Positions 33,769-42,306 of a stretch of DNA of 64,000 nt are shown in pieces. Both the position numbers and the translations under genes were made by a program. The stretch is from contig NZ_AKJX01000097.1 of the NCBI RefSeq assembly GCF_000276605.1, forward strand, positions 1 through 64,000. The letters are read 5' to 3'. Under the pieces are notes generated by a model. The model did not search any database. It had not been told where the DNA came from and saw only the letters and a list, made by a program, of their open reading frames with translations. Each line of letters opens with the position of its first letter. Positions within the stretch are counted from its first letter, which is position 1. The stretch is from Acidovorax sp. CF316. Its GTDB lineage: Bacteria > Pseudomonadota > Gammaproteobacteria > Burkholderiales > Burkholderiaceae_C.

Positions 33769-34650
33769 TCAGGCAGCGCGGTACGGGGCTTCTGCGAGCC
33801 CGCGCACGCCGGGGCGGGCCACGAAGACCGCGCCGCCGTGGGCAATGTCGTTGCCCTGCGGCTGGCCGGGGCGGATGGAGGTGATGAACAGCAGGTCCAG
33901 GTCGGGCCCGCCGAAGCTGCACATCGAGGGCTTGCTGACCGGCACGCTGAGCGAGCGGTCAAGCACGCCCTCGGGCGTGAAGCGGTGCACCACGCCGGCA
34001 TCGTTGCCGCAGATCCAGTAGCAGCCATCGGCGTCGATGGCGCCGCCATCGGGCCGGCCGGGCAGCTCGCGCATGTCCACGAACAGGCGCCGGGGGCCCA
34101 GGCTGCCATCGTCGTGCAGGTCCAGCGTCCAGACCTTCTGCACACTGGGGTGGCTGTCGCTCAGGTACATGGTGGCGCCGTCGGGGCTGAAGGCCAGGCC
34201 GTTCTGCGTGACCAGGCCTTCGACCTGGGGCACAGACAGGCCGCGCACATCCTGGCGGTACAGGCCGCCGGCGGGCTGGGCGAGCGCCATGTCGCGCACC
34301 ATGGTGCCGGCCCAGAAGCGCCCCTGGCGGTCGCAGCGGCCATCGTTGAAGCGCATGCCGTCCTGCGGGTGCTGCACGGCCGAGATGAGGGTGCAGGCCA
34401 GCGTGCCGTCATCGGCCGGGCGCAGGTGAAAGAGGCCGGTGTCCATGCCGGCGATGAGGCCGCCGTCGGCATGCAGGGCGATGCAGGCCAGGCGCTCGGG
34501 CGTGGCCCAGCTGGTCAGCTGGCGGTCGGCCCAGCGCAGGCGGCGCAGCGCGCGGCCTTCGATGTCCACCCAGTACAGCGCCTGTTCGGTGACAGACCAC
34601 AGCGGGCTCTCGCCCACCTGGTCGCGGTGGTCGGGCAGCAGCAGTTCCAT
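33769..34650 (-). CDS. SMP-30/gluconolactonase-family lactonase
   Basis: A 293-residue six-bladed beta-propeller lactonase. Conserved pieces: [20 protein letters not shown] (metal-site Glu), [20 protein letters not shown] (substrate-site Asn/Asp), [20 protein letters not shown] (metal-site Asn and Asp) and [17 protein letters not shown]. It should hydrolyse the aldarolactone made by the uronate dehydrogenase encoded just upstream. A GTG at 34663-34665 that overlaps the stop of that gene (GTGA) is an alternative start adding five residues. Confidence 0.9.
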   Translation of the reverse strand: MELLLPDHRDQVGESPLWSVTEQALYWVDIEGRALRRLRWADRQLTSWATPERLACIALHADGGLIAGMDTGLFHLRPADDGTLACTLISAVQHPQDGMRFNDGRCDRQGRFWAGTMVRDMALAQPAGGLYRQDVRGLSVPQVEGLVTQNGLAFSPDGATMYLSDSHPSVQKVWTLDLHDDGSLGPRRLFVDMRELPGRPDGGAIDADGCYWICGNDAGVVHRFTPEGVLDRSLSVPVSKPSMCSFGGPDLDLLFITSIRPGQPQGNDIAHGGAVFVARPGVRGLAEAPYRAA

Positions 34651-34661
34651 GGCGGGGGTAC

Positions 34662-35480
34662 TCACTCGAAGGGACCGGTGCGCACGAAGGGGCCACCCTG
34701 GTAGATGACGGCCGGGTCGGAGAGGTCGGGCGACGGGTCGGCCGCCTCCACCTTGGCGCGGAAGGGCTCGGAGCTGTCCTGTGGCCGGTAGCCGATGTGG
34801 CGCGCCAGGGTGTTGTCCCACCAGGTGGTGGTGTTGTCGCCCATGCCGTAGATGGTGCTGTGGCCCACCACGGGCGCGGTGAGGCTGGCGACGACCAGGC
34901 GTTCCAGGTCGTCGTAGCTCATCCAGGTGGCGAGCATGCGGCGGTTGCGCGGCTCGGGGAAGGAGGAGCCGATGCGCAGGCACACGGTCTCGATGCCGTA
35001 GCGGTCGAAGTAAAAGCGCGACAGGTCTTCGCCGAAGGCCTTGGACAGGCCGTACAGGCCGTCCGGCCGGGCCGGGTCCTTGAGGCCCACGACCTCGTCC
35101 TGGCGGTAGAAGCCGGTGACGTGGTTGCTGCTGGCAAAAATCACGCGCTTGACGCCCTGCTTGCGCGCGGCTTCGTACAGGTTGTACGCGCCGACGATGT
35201 TGGCCGGCAGGATGGCGTCCCAGGGTTGTTCGGTGGACACGCCACCCAGGTGCACCACGGCGTCCACGCCGGCCAGCAGTTCGTGGATGGCGGCGGCGTC
35301 TTCCAGCTTGGCGGGGTGCACTTCCTCGCCAGCGGCCTCGGCACCCAGTTCGGCGATGTCGGACAGGCGCAAAGTGGTGCAGTAGGCCTTCAGACGGGTG
35401 CGCAGTTCACGGCCCAGACCGCCGGCGGCACCGGTGAGCAGCAGGCGGTTGAATCGGATCGGTGTCGGGTGACAAGGCAT
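34662..35480 (-). CDS. udh: Uronate dehydrogenase (NAD-dependent, SDR family)
   Basis: A 272-residue extended short-chain dehydrogenase. The NAD loop TGAAGGLG is at 16-23, and the catalytic Tyr143/Lys147 in LYGLSK. Family-specific stretches are HLGGVSTEQPWDAILPANIV, FASSNHVTGFYRQDE and RIGSSFPEPRNRRMLATWMS, which match known bacterial uronate dehydrogenases (about 265-275 residues). It oxidises D-galacturonate or D-glucuronate to the aldarolactone. It is the first gene of the operon with the lactonase and the TRAP genes, divergent from a GntR regulator. Confidence 0.92.
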   Translation of the reverse strand: MPCHPTPIRFNRLLLTGAAGGLGRELRTRLKAYCTTLRLSDIAELGAEAAGEEVHPAKLEDAAAIHELLAGVDAVVHLGGVSTEQPWDAILPANIVGAYNLYEAARKQGVKRVIFASSNHVTGFYRQDEVVGLKDPARPDGLYGLSKAFGEDLSRFYFDRYGIETVCLRIGSSFPEPRNRRMLATWMSYDDLERLVVASLTAPVVGHSTIYGMGDNTTTWWDNTLARHIGYRPQDSSEPFRAKVEAADPSPDLSDPAVIYQGGPFVRTGPFE

Positions 35481-35534
35481 GGAAATTCGGAATGTTCTTG
35501 GTACAGTGGCGGTATGCTTCGTTGCACGTCATCA

Positions 35535-35547
35535 GTTGTCGTACAAC
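35535..35547. promoter_or_regulatory. Predicted GntR/FadR-type operator
   Basis: A perfect palindrome GTTGT-CGT-ACAAC lies in the 122-bp gap between the divergent udh operon and the GntR regulator gene, 56 bp before the regulator start and 55 bp before the udh start. FadR-subfamily regulators bind short palindromes of the TTGT...ACAA kind. A related site lies upstream of the porin gene. Confidence 0.6.
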
Positions 35548-35602
35548 GCGAATGCAATGTACTCCCAAGCGCCCCCCGATCACATAGGGATAACACCGAG
35601 AA

Positions 35603-36328
35603 ATGAACACCGCCATCGCCCTTCGCCGCAAGCCCCGCACCCTGGCCCTGGAGCTGGTTGAATCCCTGGGCGACCGCATCCGCGACGGGCGCCTGGCGCT
35701 GGGCGACAAGCTGCCCACGGAGGCGGCGATCATGGCCGAGTTCGAGGTCAGCCGCACCGTGGTGCGCGAGGCGATCTCCAAGCTGCAGGCCTCGGGTCTG
35801 GTGGAAACGCGCCACGGCATCGGCACCTTCGTGCTGGGCCTGGGGCAGGCGCCGGGCTTCAAGATCACCCCCGACCAGTTCAGCACGCTGCGCGACGTGA
35901 TCGCCGTGCTGGAGCTGCGCATAGGCGTCGAGACCGAGGCCGCCGCGCTGGCCGCGCAGCGCCGCACCGACGCCAACATCGCCGCCATGCGCGTGGCGCT
36001 GGATGCCGTGACCAAGGCCGTGGACGAAGGGCGCGACGCCGTGGCGTCGGACTTCCAGTTCCACCTGGAGATCGCGCGCGCCACGCAGAACAGCCATTTC
36101 GCCGAGCTGATGGGCACGCTGGGCAGCATGATCATCCCGCGCGCGCGGCTCGAGGCCGGCGACAGCCAGAGCGACCTGCGCCAGTACCTGCGCCGCGTGA
36201 ACGGCGAGCACGAGAGCATCTACGACGCCATCGTCGGCCAGGACCCCGATGGCGCGCGCGCGGCCATGCGCACCCACCTGGCCAACAGCCGCGAGCGGCG
36301 TCGCCGCGCCCAGGCCGAGGCCGGCTGA
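35603..36328 (+). CDS. GntR-family (FadR subfamily) regulator
   Basis: A 241-residue regulator. The N-terminal winged helix (about 12-78) has GDKLPTEAAIMAEFEVSRTV followed by VREAISKLQASGLVETRHGIG. The C-terminal FCD domain (about 95-230) shows LELRIGVETEAAALAA, DFQFHLEIARATQN (metal-site Asp/His) and NGEHESIYDAI, the usual three-His/Asp metal site. It resembles ExuR/UxuR/GudR-type repressors of sugar-acid pathways. It is divergent from the uronate operon and upstream of the porin and semialdehyde dehydrogenase genes; paired TTGT/ACAA sites flank it. Confidence 0.92.
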   Translation: MNTAIALRRKPRTLALELVESLGDRIRDGRLALGDKLPTEAAIMAEFEVSRTVVREAISKLQASGLVETRHGIGTFVLGLGQAPGFKITPDQFSTLRDVIAVLELRIGVETEAAALAAQRRTDANIAAMRVALDAVTKAVDEGRDAVASDFQFHLEIARATQNSHFAELMGTLGSMIIPRARLEAGDSQSDLRQYLRRVNGEHESIYDAIVGQDPDGARAAMRTHLANSRERRRRAQAEAG

Positions 36329-36333
36329 CCCCC

Positions 36334-36348
36334 GGGGGCCTGGCCCCC
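36334..36348 (+). terminator. Short GC palindrome after the GntR gene
   Basis: GGGGGCC-T-GGCCCCC directly follows the GntR regulator stop codon. No T-tract follows. The core GGGGCCTGGCCCC recurs after the photolyase gene (62801). Confidence 0.4.
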
Positions 36349-36433
36349 GCCCCCCTCACCCTGCTCCACTGCTTCCCCGGAGCGCGGCCCCTCGGGCCGT
36401 GTCCGTACTAACCCGAAGCCATGACTTCGCATT

Positions 36434-36457
36434 TTGTTGTACGATGACATACAACAA
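36434..36457. promoter_or_regulatory. Predicted GntR-type operator upstream of the porin gene
   Basis: TTGTTGTA and TACAACAA form an 8-bp inverted repeat with an 8-bp spacer (CGATGACA). The half-site with CGTACAAC on the minus strand is shared with the dyad at 35535-35547. This suggests that the GntR regulator also controls the porin/semialdehyde-dehydrogenase unit. Confidence 0.55.
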
Positions 36458-36825
36458 ATCACCGCGTTGTGTCCGCTGCCCCGGCCCCGAAGCCCTGGCG
36501 CGCCCCAGCGCACGCCTTATTGCCTGGGAGTTTTTGTCCAATGACCCCACCGAAATGCGCGCCGCCGACCGGCATGGGACCTTGTGAGGTCAGACATCTG
36601 CCGGACTCCCCGGCGGCCCCGGTAGCCGCGGCCGGCTGAGCGCCGCGGAGCCCCACCGCCCGCGGGTCGACCCCGCACCACCGCCAACACCCGATACCGC
36701 GCTGCGCCGTACCGGCGCAGTGCCCTGCCCATTCACCCGAGGAGCCCGCCCGCCCCATCCATTCCATCCCCGCTTTCATCAACCCTGAAGAAAACAAGAG
36801 ACGAGAACGAGAGAGAGACAAAACC

Positions 36826-37926
36826 ATGACGAAGAAGACGCAAATTTCCCACCTGTCCCTGGCCGCCTGCGCTGCGCTGCTGGCCGCTGCGCCGGCCGCC
36901 CAGGCCCAGTCGAGCGTGACGCTGTTCACCCTGGTCGACCTCAACGTCAGCCACTACAGCGCGGGCTCGCGCTCGGGCGGCGGCAGCGTGACGGCCATGA
37001 ACGACGGCACGACCAACGGCCTGAACGGTTCGCGCTGGGGCATCCGCACCGTGGAGGACCTGGGCGGCGGCCTGAAGGCCGGCGTGCTGCTGGAAAACGG
37101 CTTCAATGCCGACAACGGCACCTTCGGCCAGGGCGGCCGCGCCTTCGGTCGCCAGGGCTTCGTGTGGCTGTCCTCGTCCACGGTGGGCGAGTTGCGCCTG
37201 GGCCGCCAGTACATCCTGGAAGATTCGGTCATGGGCCTGAGCAACCCCTTCACCAACGCCCTGACGCTGAATCCCGGCACCGGCGTGACCAACGCCGGCA
37301 AGGCCTTGCCGCTGTGGCTCAACGCGCCGCGCGCCGACAATGTGCTGCAGGTGCAGACCGTCAACTACAGCGGCTTCCAGGCAGCGGCCCAGGTGGCGCC
37401 CGGCGAGGGCACGGCCGACCGCTTCTACGGCGTCAAGCTCAGCTACGCCCAGGGCCCGTTCAACAGCGCGCTGTCGTACGAGTGGAACCGCTCGCGCACC
37501 ACGGGCGACAACGTGAACAAGTCGCTCACGGTGGCGGCCAACTACAACTTCGGCGTGGTCAAGGTGCTGGGCGGCGTGCAGCGCAACCGCGACCTGGCCA
37601 CCACCTCGGTGAACGGCGCCTTCACGGGCAACAACCTGACCGTGACCGGCACCAACACCTTCGCCATGGACCGCAGCGACGGCACCACCATCGGCGTGGA
37701 GGTGCCCGTGGGCTCCTTCGTGCTGCTGGGCGCCAACTACACGCGTGTGAAGTACGCCAACGCGGCCGGCCAGAACGACACCCTGGGCAAGGTCGCCGTG
37801 GGTGCGCGCTACGCGCTGTCCAAGAACACCTTCCTGTATGCGTCGGCCTCGCAATCGACCGGCGGACTCAAGGATTTCATCAGCCAGAAGAGCGTCACGC
37901 AGGTCGGCGTGCGCACGGCTTTCTAA
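36826..37926 (+). CDS. Omp32-type general porin
   Basis: A 366-residue outer-membrane porin of the Gram-negative porin family typical of Burkholderiales. The signal peptide is about 1-27 (ending APAAQA), and the mature protein begins QSSVTLFTLVDLNVSHYSAG. The strands SRWGIRTVEDLGGGLKAGVL, GRQYILEDSVMG and a terminal VTQVGVRTAF with C-terminal Phe (the BAM recognition residue) are characteristic. It forms a trimeric 16-strand anion-preferring channel. Placed between the uronate regulator and a semialdehyde dehydrogenase, it may admit sugar acids. Confidence 0.93.
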   Translation: MTKKTQISHLSLAACAALLAAAPAAQAQSSVTLFTLVDLNVSHYSAGSRSGGGSVTAMNDGTTNGLNGSRWGIRTVEDLGGGLKAGVLLENGFNADNGTFGQGGRAFGRQGFVWLSSSTVGELRLGRQYILEDSVMGLSNPFTNALTLNPGTGVTNAGKALPLWLNAPRADNVLQVQTVNYSGFQAAAQVAPGEGTADRFYGVKLSYAQGPFNSALSYEWNRSRTTGDNVNKSLTVAANYNFGVVKVLGGVQRNRDLATTSVNGAFTGNNLTVTGTNTFAMDRSDGTTIGVEVPVGSFVLLGANYTRVKYANAAGQNDTLGKVAVGARYALSKNTFLYASASQSTGGLKDFISQKSVTQVGVRTAF

Positions 37927-38083
37927 GGCACGCCAGAATGGGTCCCCTGCCACCGCACACCGGCAACCGCTGCACAATGCACTGCTCCGCGCAGGCGCCT
38001 TGTTGCTGCGGCCAGGCCCGTGCGGCGGGCCGGCGGCCTGTTCGGCACCGTTGCCACCACTTTCCCACTACCTGCACCACACC

Positions 38084-39523
38084 ATGCATGCAAACCTGAT
38101 TGGCGGAACCTGGACCGAAGGCGTCCGCGGCTACCGCAACACCAACCCCTCGGACACCCGCGACGTGATCGGCGACTACGCCGTGGCCAGCCGCGAGCAG
38201 GCGCTGGAGGCCGTGTCGGCAGCGCACGCGGCCTTCCCGGCGTGGAGCCTGTCAACCCCGCAGCAGCGCTTCGACGTGCTCGATGCCGTGGGCAACGAGA
38301 TCATCGCGCGCAAGGCCGAGCTCGGTGACCTGCTGGCCCGCGAAGAGGGCAAGACCCTGCCCGAGGCGATTGGCGAAGTGGGCCGTGCGGCCGCCATCTT
38401 CAAGTTCTTCGCCGGCGAGGCGCTGCGCCCCGGCGGCGAGGTGCTGCCCTCGGTGCGCCCCGGCGTGGGCATCGAGATCACGCGCGAGCCCCTGGGCGTG
38501 ATCGGCATCATCACGCCGTGGAACTTCCCCATCGCCATCCCGGCCTGGAAGATCGCCCCGGCCCTGGCCTACGGCAACTGCGTGGTGTTCAAGCCCGCCG
38601 AGGTGGTGCCAGGCTCCGCCTGGGCGCTGGCCGACATCCTGCACCGCGCGGGCCTGCCGGCCGGCGTGTTCAACCTGGTGATGGGCCGCGGCTCGGACGT
38701 GGGCCAGGTGCTGCTGGAAGACGAGCGCATCGCCGGCGTGAGCTTCACCGGTTCGGTGGGCACGGGCCAGCGCGTGGCGGCGGCCTGCGTGCCGCGCGGC
38801 GCCAAGGTGCAGCTCGAAATGGGCGGCAAGAACCCCTTCGTGGTGCTCGACGACGCCGACCTGGCCGTGGCTGTGGGCGCTGCCGTCAACAGCGGCTTCT
38901 TCTCCACCGGCCAGCGCTGCACGGCCAGCAGCCGCGTGATCGTGACCGAAGGCATCCACGACCGCTTCGTGGCCGCCGTGATCGAGAAGATGAAGACCCT
39001 GAAGGTGGACGACGCACGCAAGGCCGGCACCGACATCGGCCCCGTGGTGGACGACCGCCAGCTGGCGCAGGACCTGGAGTACATCGGCATCGGCCAGCAG
39101 GAAGGCGCCAAGCTTGCCTTTGGCGGCGAAGCCCTGGAGAAGAACGCCGACGGCGCACCCGGCTTCTACCTGCGCCCGGCCCTGTTCACCGAGACCACGC
39201 CCGGCATGCGCATCAACCGCGAAGAGATCTTCGGCCCCGTGGTGAGCGTGCAGCGCGTGAAGAACTACGAGGAAGCGCTGGCCCTGGCCAACGACACCCC
39301 GTTTGGCCTGGCCAGCGGCATCGCCACCACCAGCCTCAAGCACGCCACGCACTTCAAGCGCCACGCCCAGGCCGGCATGGTGATGGTGAACCTGCCCACG
39401 GCCGGCGTGGACTACCACGTCCCGTTCGGCGGCCGCAAGAGCAGCAGCTACGGCCCGCGCGAGCAGGGCCGCTATGCCGCCGAGTTCTACACCACGGTGA
39501 AGACGGCGTACACGCAGGCCTGA
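38084..39523 (+). CDS. Alpha-ketoglutaric semialdehyde dehydrogenase (aldehyde dehydrogenase family)
   Basis: A 479-residue aldehyde dehydrogenase. The oxyanion Asn147 is in ITPWNFP, the NAD-site Lys170 in VVFKPAE, the general base Glu245 in QLEMGGKN and the nucleophile Cys279 in STGQRCTASS. The C-terminal GVDYHVPFGGRKSSSYGPRE motif is characteristic of 2,5-dioxopentanoate dehydrogenases of aldarate and pentose pathways. It oxidises 2,5-dioxopentanoate to 2-oxoglutarate, the last step of uronate oxidation. It lies 157 bp after the porin gene and is followed by a strong terminator. Confidence 0.9.
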   Translation: MHANLIGGTWTEGVRGYRNTNPSDTRDVIGDYAVASREQALEAVSAAHAAFPAWSLSTPQQRFDVLDAVGNEIIARKAELGDLLAREEGKTLPEAIGEVGRAAAIFKFFAGEALRPGGEVLPSVRPGVGIEITREPLGVIGIITPWNFPIAIPAWKIAPALAYGNCVVFKPAEVVPGSAWALADILHRAGLPAGVFNLVMGRGSDVGQVLLEDERIAGVSFTGSVGTGQRVAAACVPRGAKVQLEMGGKNPFVVLDDADLAVAVGAAVNSGFFSTGQRCTASSRVIVTEGIHDRFVAAVIEKMKTLKVDDARKAGTDIGPVVDDRQLAQDLEYIGIGQQEGAKLAFGGEALEKNADGAPGFYLRPALFTETTPGMRINREEIFGPVVSVQRVKNYEEALALANDTPFGLASGIATTSLKHATHFKRHAQAGMVMVNLPTAGVDYHVPFGGRKSSSYGPREQGRYAAEFYTTVKTAYTQA

Positions 39524-39544
39524 TCCGTCCTGGCTTGGCGCACA

Positions 39545-39577
39545 GCAATCGGGCGCCTTGGGCGCCCGATTGCTTTT
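39545..39577 (+). terminator. Intrinsic terminator after the semialdehyde dehydrogenase gene
   Basis: GCAATCGGGCGCC pairs perfectly with GGCGCCCGATTGC (13-bp stem, TTG loop) and is followed by TTTT. It ends the porin/dehydrogenase transcript 22 bp past the stop codon. Confidence 0.92.
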
Positions 39578-39604
39578 GGCGGCTTGCCTGCATAATTGCG
39601 CCCC

Positions 39605-39964
39605 ATGCACGCCCTTCGAACCTTTGCCGCCCTGCGCCTCCTGGTGCTGGCCTGGTTCATGGCGTCCATGGGCGTAGCCATTGCCGCGCCGCTGGTGAAC
39701 CCGCAGCCCATCGAGGTGATCTGCTCGGGCGCGGGCACCATCAAGCTGCTGGTGCAGACCGACGATGGCACCGTGGAGATGGGCAGCATGGGCATGGACT
39801 GCCCGCTGTGCGCCAGCACCGTGGGCGCACCGCCTTCGGTGCCCACGGCCTTTGTCCCCATGCCGCAGCCGCTGGCGCACGCCGTGCAGCCCGTGGAGGC
39901 GGCGCGCATCGCCGCCATCACCGCGGCCCCCCTGCCCGCACGCGGGCCCCCCACCGCCCTCTGA
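39605..39964 (+). CDS. Small exported protein, DUF2946-like
   Basis: A 119-residue protein with an N-terminal signal/anchor (RLLVLAWFMASMGVAIAAP), a central ICSGAGTIKLLVQTDDGTVE strand region and a Cys pair in MDCPLCAS. The layout resembles DUF2946 proteins, which frequently precede TonB receptors and are thought to have a role in metal, especially copper, handling. The C-terminal half is Pro/Ala-rich. It starts directly after a terminator and 118 bp before the TonB receptor, probably in one operon with it. Confidence 0.65.
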   Translation: MHALRTFAALRLLVLAWFMASMGVAIAAPLVNPQPIEVICSGAGTIKLLVQTDDGTVEMGSMGMDCPLCASTVGAPPSVPTAFVPMPQPLAHAVQPVEAARIAAITAAPLPARGPPTAL

Positions 39965-40082
39965 CCCGACCGCCGCTCGCGCAGGCCCCTGGACGCCAGG
40001 GCTGCGCGGCCTTCGTTCCTGTCCGTGTTGCGGACGGCACGCACCTGTCGCCAGGTGCCGCCGTCCGCCAGAGAGTTGTGCC

Positions 40083-42293
40083 ATGTCCCGTTCCCTTTCG
40101 ACTGGTGTTGCCGCACCCGCCGCCCTGTTCACCTTGTCGCCGCTGCATGCGGCCCTCCTCATCGCCCTGGTGCCGCTGTGCGCGGCCGCTCAGCAGGCCG
40201 CCCCGACCCTGCAGGCGGTCGACGTAATCGACGCCGCGGCCCAGCCCAACGGCCGGCTGCAGCTCGATGCGCCGGTGGCCACCGGCAGCCGCCTGGGCCT
40301 GACGGTGCGCGAGACGCCGGCCTCGGTGACCCTGGTGGACCGCGCCACCATCGACGCGCGCGGCGCGCAGGACACGCAGGAGATCCTGCGCGCCGTGCCC
40401 GGCGTCAGCGCGCACAACGCGCCCGGCTCCATGGCCGCCAGCTACCGCGGCTTCACAGCCAACTCGGTGGCGCAGCTGTACAACGGCATCAACCCGCAGT
40501 ACGGCAGCGCCACGCGCGCGGTGGACAGCTGGATCTACGACCGCGTGGAGGCCATCGGCGGGGCGTCGAGCTTTCTCTACGGCTCGGGCGGCGTGGGCGG
40601 CTCGATCAACTACCTCACCAAGACGGCCGAGCGCGGCAACTTCGCCGAAGGCCAGCTGCGGCTGGGCTCCTACGGGCTCAAGGAGGCTTCGGTGGGGCTG
40701 AACCGGCAGATCGCAGGTAGCGCCGGCAGCAGCGAAGGGGCCGGCCCCGCGCACTTCGCACGCATCGACCTGAACCACCGCGACGTGGGCAGCTGGACCA
40801 CGGGCACCCAGACGCAGGCCACGCAGTTGGCCACCTCGCTGCTGTCGGACCTGGGCGGTGGCTTCACACACACCCTGGCCTATGAATACCAGAAGGACCA
40901 TGTGGACCGGCCCTACTGGGGCACGCCGGTGCTCAACCCGGCCGTAGGCGCGCTGCGCATCGACCCGGCCACGCGCTTTGCCAACTACAACAGCGCCGAC
41001 GGCCTGTACGAGCACCGCGCGCAGTGGCTGCGCTCGGTGGCGCAGTGGCGCGTGTCCGATGCGCTGCAGCTGCGCAACACCTTCTATGCCTACGATGCGC
41101 TGCGCGACTACCGCAACGTGGAGATCTACACCTTCAACGCCGCCAACACCGCCGTGGTGCGCACCTCGCCCTTCCTGCAGCGCCACGACCAGACGCTGCT
41201 AGGCAACCGCATCGAAGGCACGTACCAGGGCCAGCTGGCGGGCCGCAAAAGCGACTGGGCCTTCGGCCTGGACGTGAGCGTGAACAGGCAGACGCGCTTT
41301 CCGCAAAGCCTCTCCACCACCGTCAGCACAGTGAACCCCACCCAGTTCACGACCGAGAACTTCTTCGACATCCCGGGCACCTCGCCGGTCTACAGCGCCG
41401 ACAAGGACAACAAGGCCACGACCACCGCCCTGTACCTGGAGAACCGCACGGCGCTGGTGCCCGGGCTGAACCTGGTCACCGCGCTGCGCCACGAGCGCAT
41501 CGGCCTGGACCTGGTGAACCGCCGCGCCGTGACGGCCACCGCGCCCGCCACCTTCAGCCGCGACTACCACCCCACCACGGGCCGCCTGGGCGTGGTGTGG
41601 GACATCGCGCCCGGCGCCAATCTGTACGCCCAGGCCTCGAACGCGGCCGACCCGCCCTCGGGCTCGCTGGCCTCGGCCTCGTTTGCCGACGTGCGCAACA
41701 ACAGCGAGCTGACCACCGGTCGCCAGGTCGAGCTGGGCAGCAAGTTCGACTTCTGGAACGGCAAGGGCAGTGCCACCGTGGCGGTGTACGAGATCCGGCG
41801 TCAGAACATCGCCTCGCAGGACCCGGCCAACCCCAACCTCACGCTGCTGGTGGGCGAGCAGTCCTCGCGCGGCATCGAACTGTCGGCCGGCCTGCGCCCC
41901 AGCGCGCAGTGGCAGCTTCAGGGCAACCTGGCGCTTACGCGTGCGCGCTACGAGAACTTTGTGCAGGGCGGCGTGTCCATGGCGGGCAAGGTGCCGGCCC
42001 TGGTGCCGCAGGCCGTGGCCAACCTCTGGGTGTCGTACGCCATCACGCCCACCGTCACGGCCAGCGCGGGGCTGCGCCATGTGGGCAAGGTGTATGGCAA
42101 CGCGGCCAACACGAAATACTGGCCGTCGTACACCCTGCTCGACCTGGGCCTGGGCTGGAAGCTCAGCCCCGCCACCACGCTCACCGCGCGCATCCGCAAC
42201 GCCACCGACCGCACCTACGCGGCCGAAGTGCGCGACCAGGTCTACCTGGGTGCGCCGCGCACGGCGGACCTCACGCTGCACACTGCGTTCTGA
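40083..42293 (+). CDS. TonB-dependent siderophore/metal receptor
   Basis: A 736-residue outer-membrane receptor. A signal peptide (about 1-36) is followed by the plug domain (LTVRETPASVTLVDRATIDA, DTQEILRAVPGVSAHNAPGS, YRGF, VEAIGGASSFLYGSGGVGGS) and a 22-strand barrel that ends VYLGAPRTADLTLHTAF with terminal Phe. The pattern is that of FhuE/FoxA-like siderophore receptors. It should import ferric siderophores or a related metal chelate using TonB energy. PepSY and DUF2946-like partners flank it. The substrate cannot be read from the sequence. Confidence 0.92.
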   Translation: MSRSLSTGVAAPAALFTLSPLHAALLIALVPLCAAAQQAAPTLQAVDVIDAAAQPNGRLQLDAPVATGSRLGLTVRETPASVTLVDRATIDARGAQDTQEILRAVPGVSAHNAPGSMAASYRGFTANSVAQLYNGINPQYGSATRAVDSWIYDRVEAIGGASSFLYGSGGVGGSINYLTKTAERGNFAEGQLRLGSYGLKEASVGLNRQIAGSAGSSEGAGPAHFARIDLNHRDVGSWTTGTQTQATQLATSLLSDLGGGFTHTLAYEYQKDHVDRPYWGTPVLNPAVGALRIDPATRFANYNSADGLYEHRAQWLRSVAQWRVSDALQLRNTFYAYDALRDYRNVEIYTFNAANTAVVRTSPFLQRHDQTLLGNRIEGTYQGQLAGRKSDWAFGLDVSVNRQTRFPQSLSTTVSTVNPTQFTTENFFDIPGTSPVYSADKDNKATTTALYLENRTALVPGLNLVTALRHERIGLDLVNRRAVTATAPATFSRDYHPTTGRLGVVWDIAPGANLYAQASNAADPPSGSLASASFADVRNNSELTTGRQVELGSKFDFWNGKGSATVAVYEIRRQNIASQDPANPNLTLLVGEQSSRGIELSAGLRPSAQWQLQGNLALTRARYENFVQGGVSMAGKVPALVPQAVANLWVSYAITPTVTASAGLRHVGKVYGNAANTKYWPSYTLLDLGLGWKLSPATTLTARIRNATDRTYAAEVRDQVYLGAPRTADLTLHTAF

Positions 42294-42306
42294 CGGGGGC
42301 CGCAGC

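Larger units (their letters stand above)
36329..36825 (+). other. 497-bp leader region of the porin gene
   Basis: The interval holds a GC-rich palindrome just after the regulator stop (36334-36348), an AT-rich promoter-like patch with the operator-like dyad at 36434-36457, and then about 370 bp without a convincing gene before the porin start. A long untranslated leader or a small RNA is possible but not demonstrable by eye. A purine-rich AACGAGAGAGAGAC stretch directly precedes the start codon. Confidence 0.5.

Noticed and set aside
32745-34145. Longer DctP frame extending into the lactonase gene
   Set aside because: The extension is out-of-frame lactonase sequence; the ATG at 33722 has a signal peptide and a strong ribosome-binding site.
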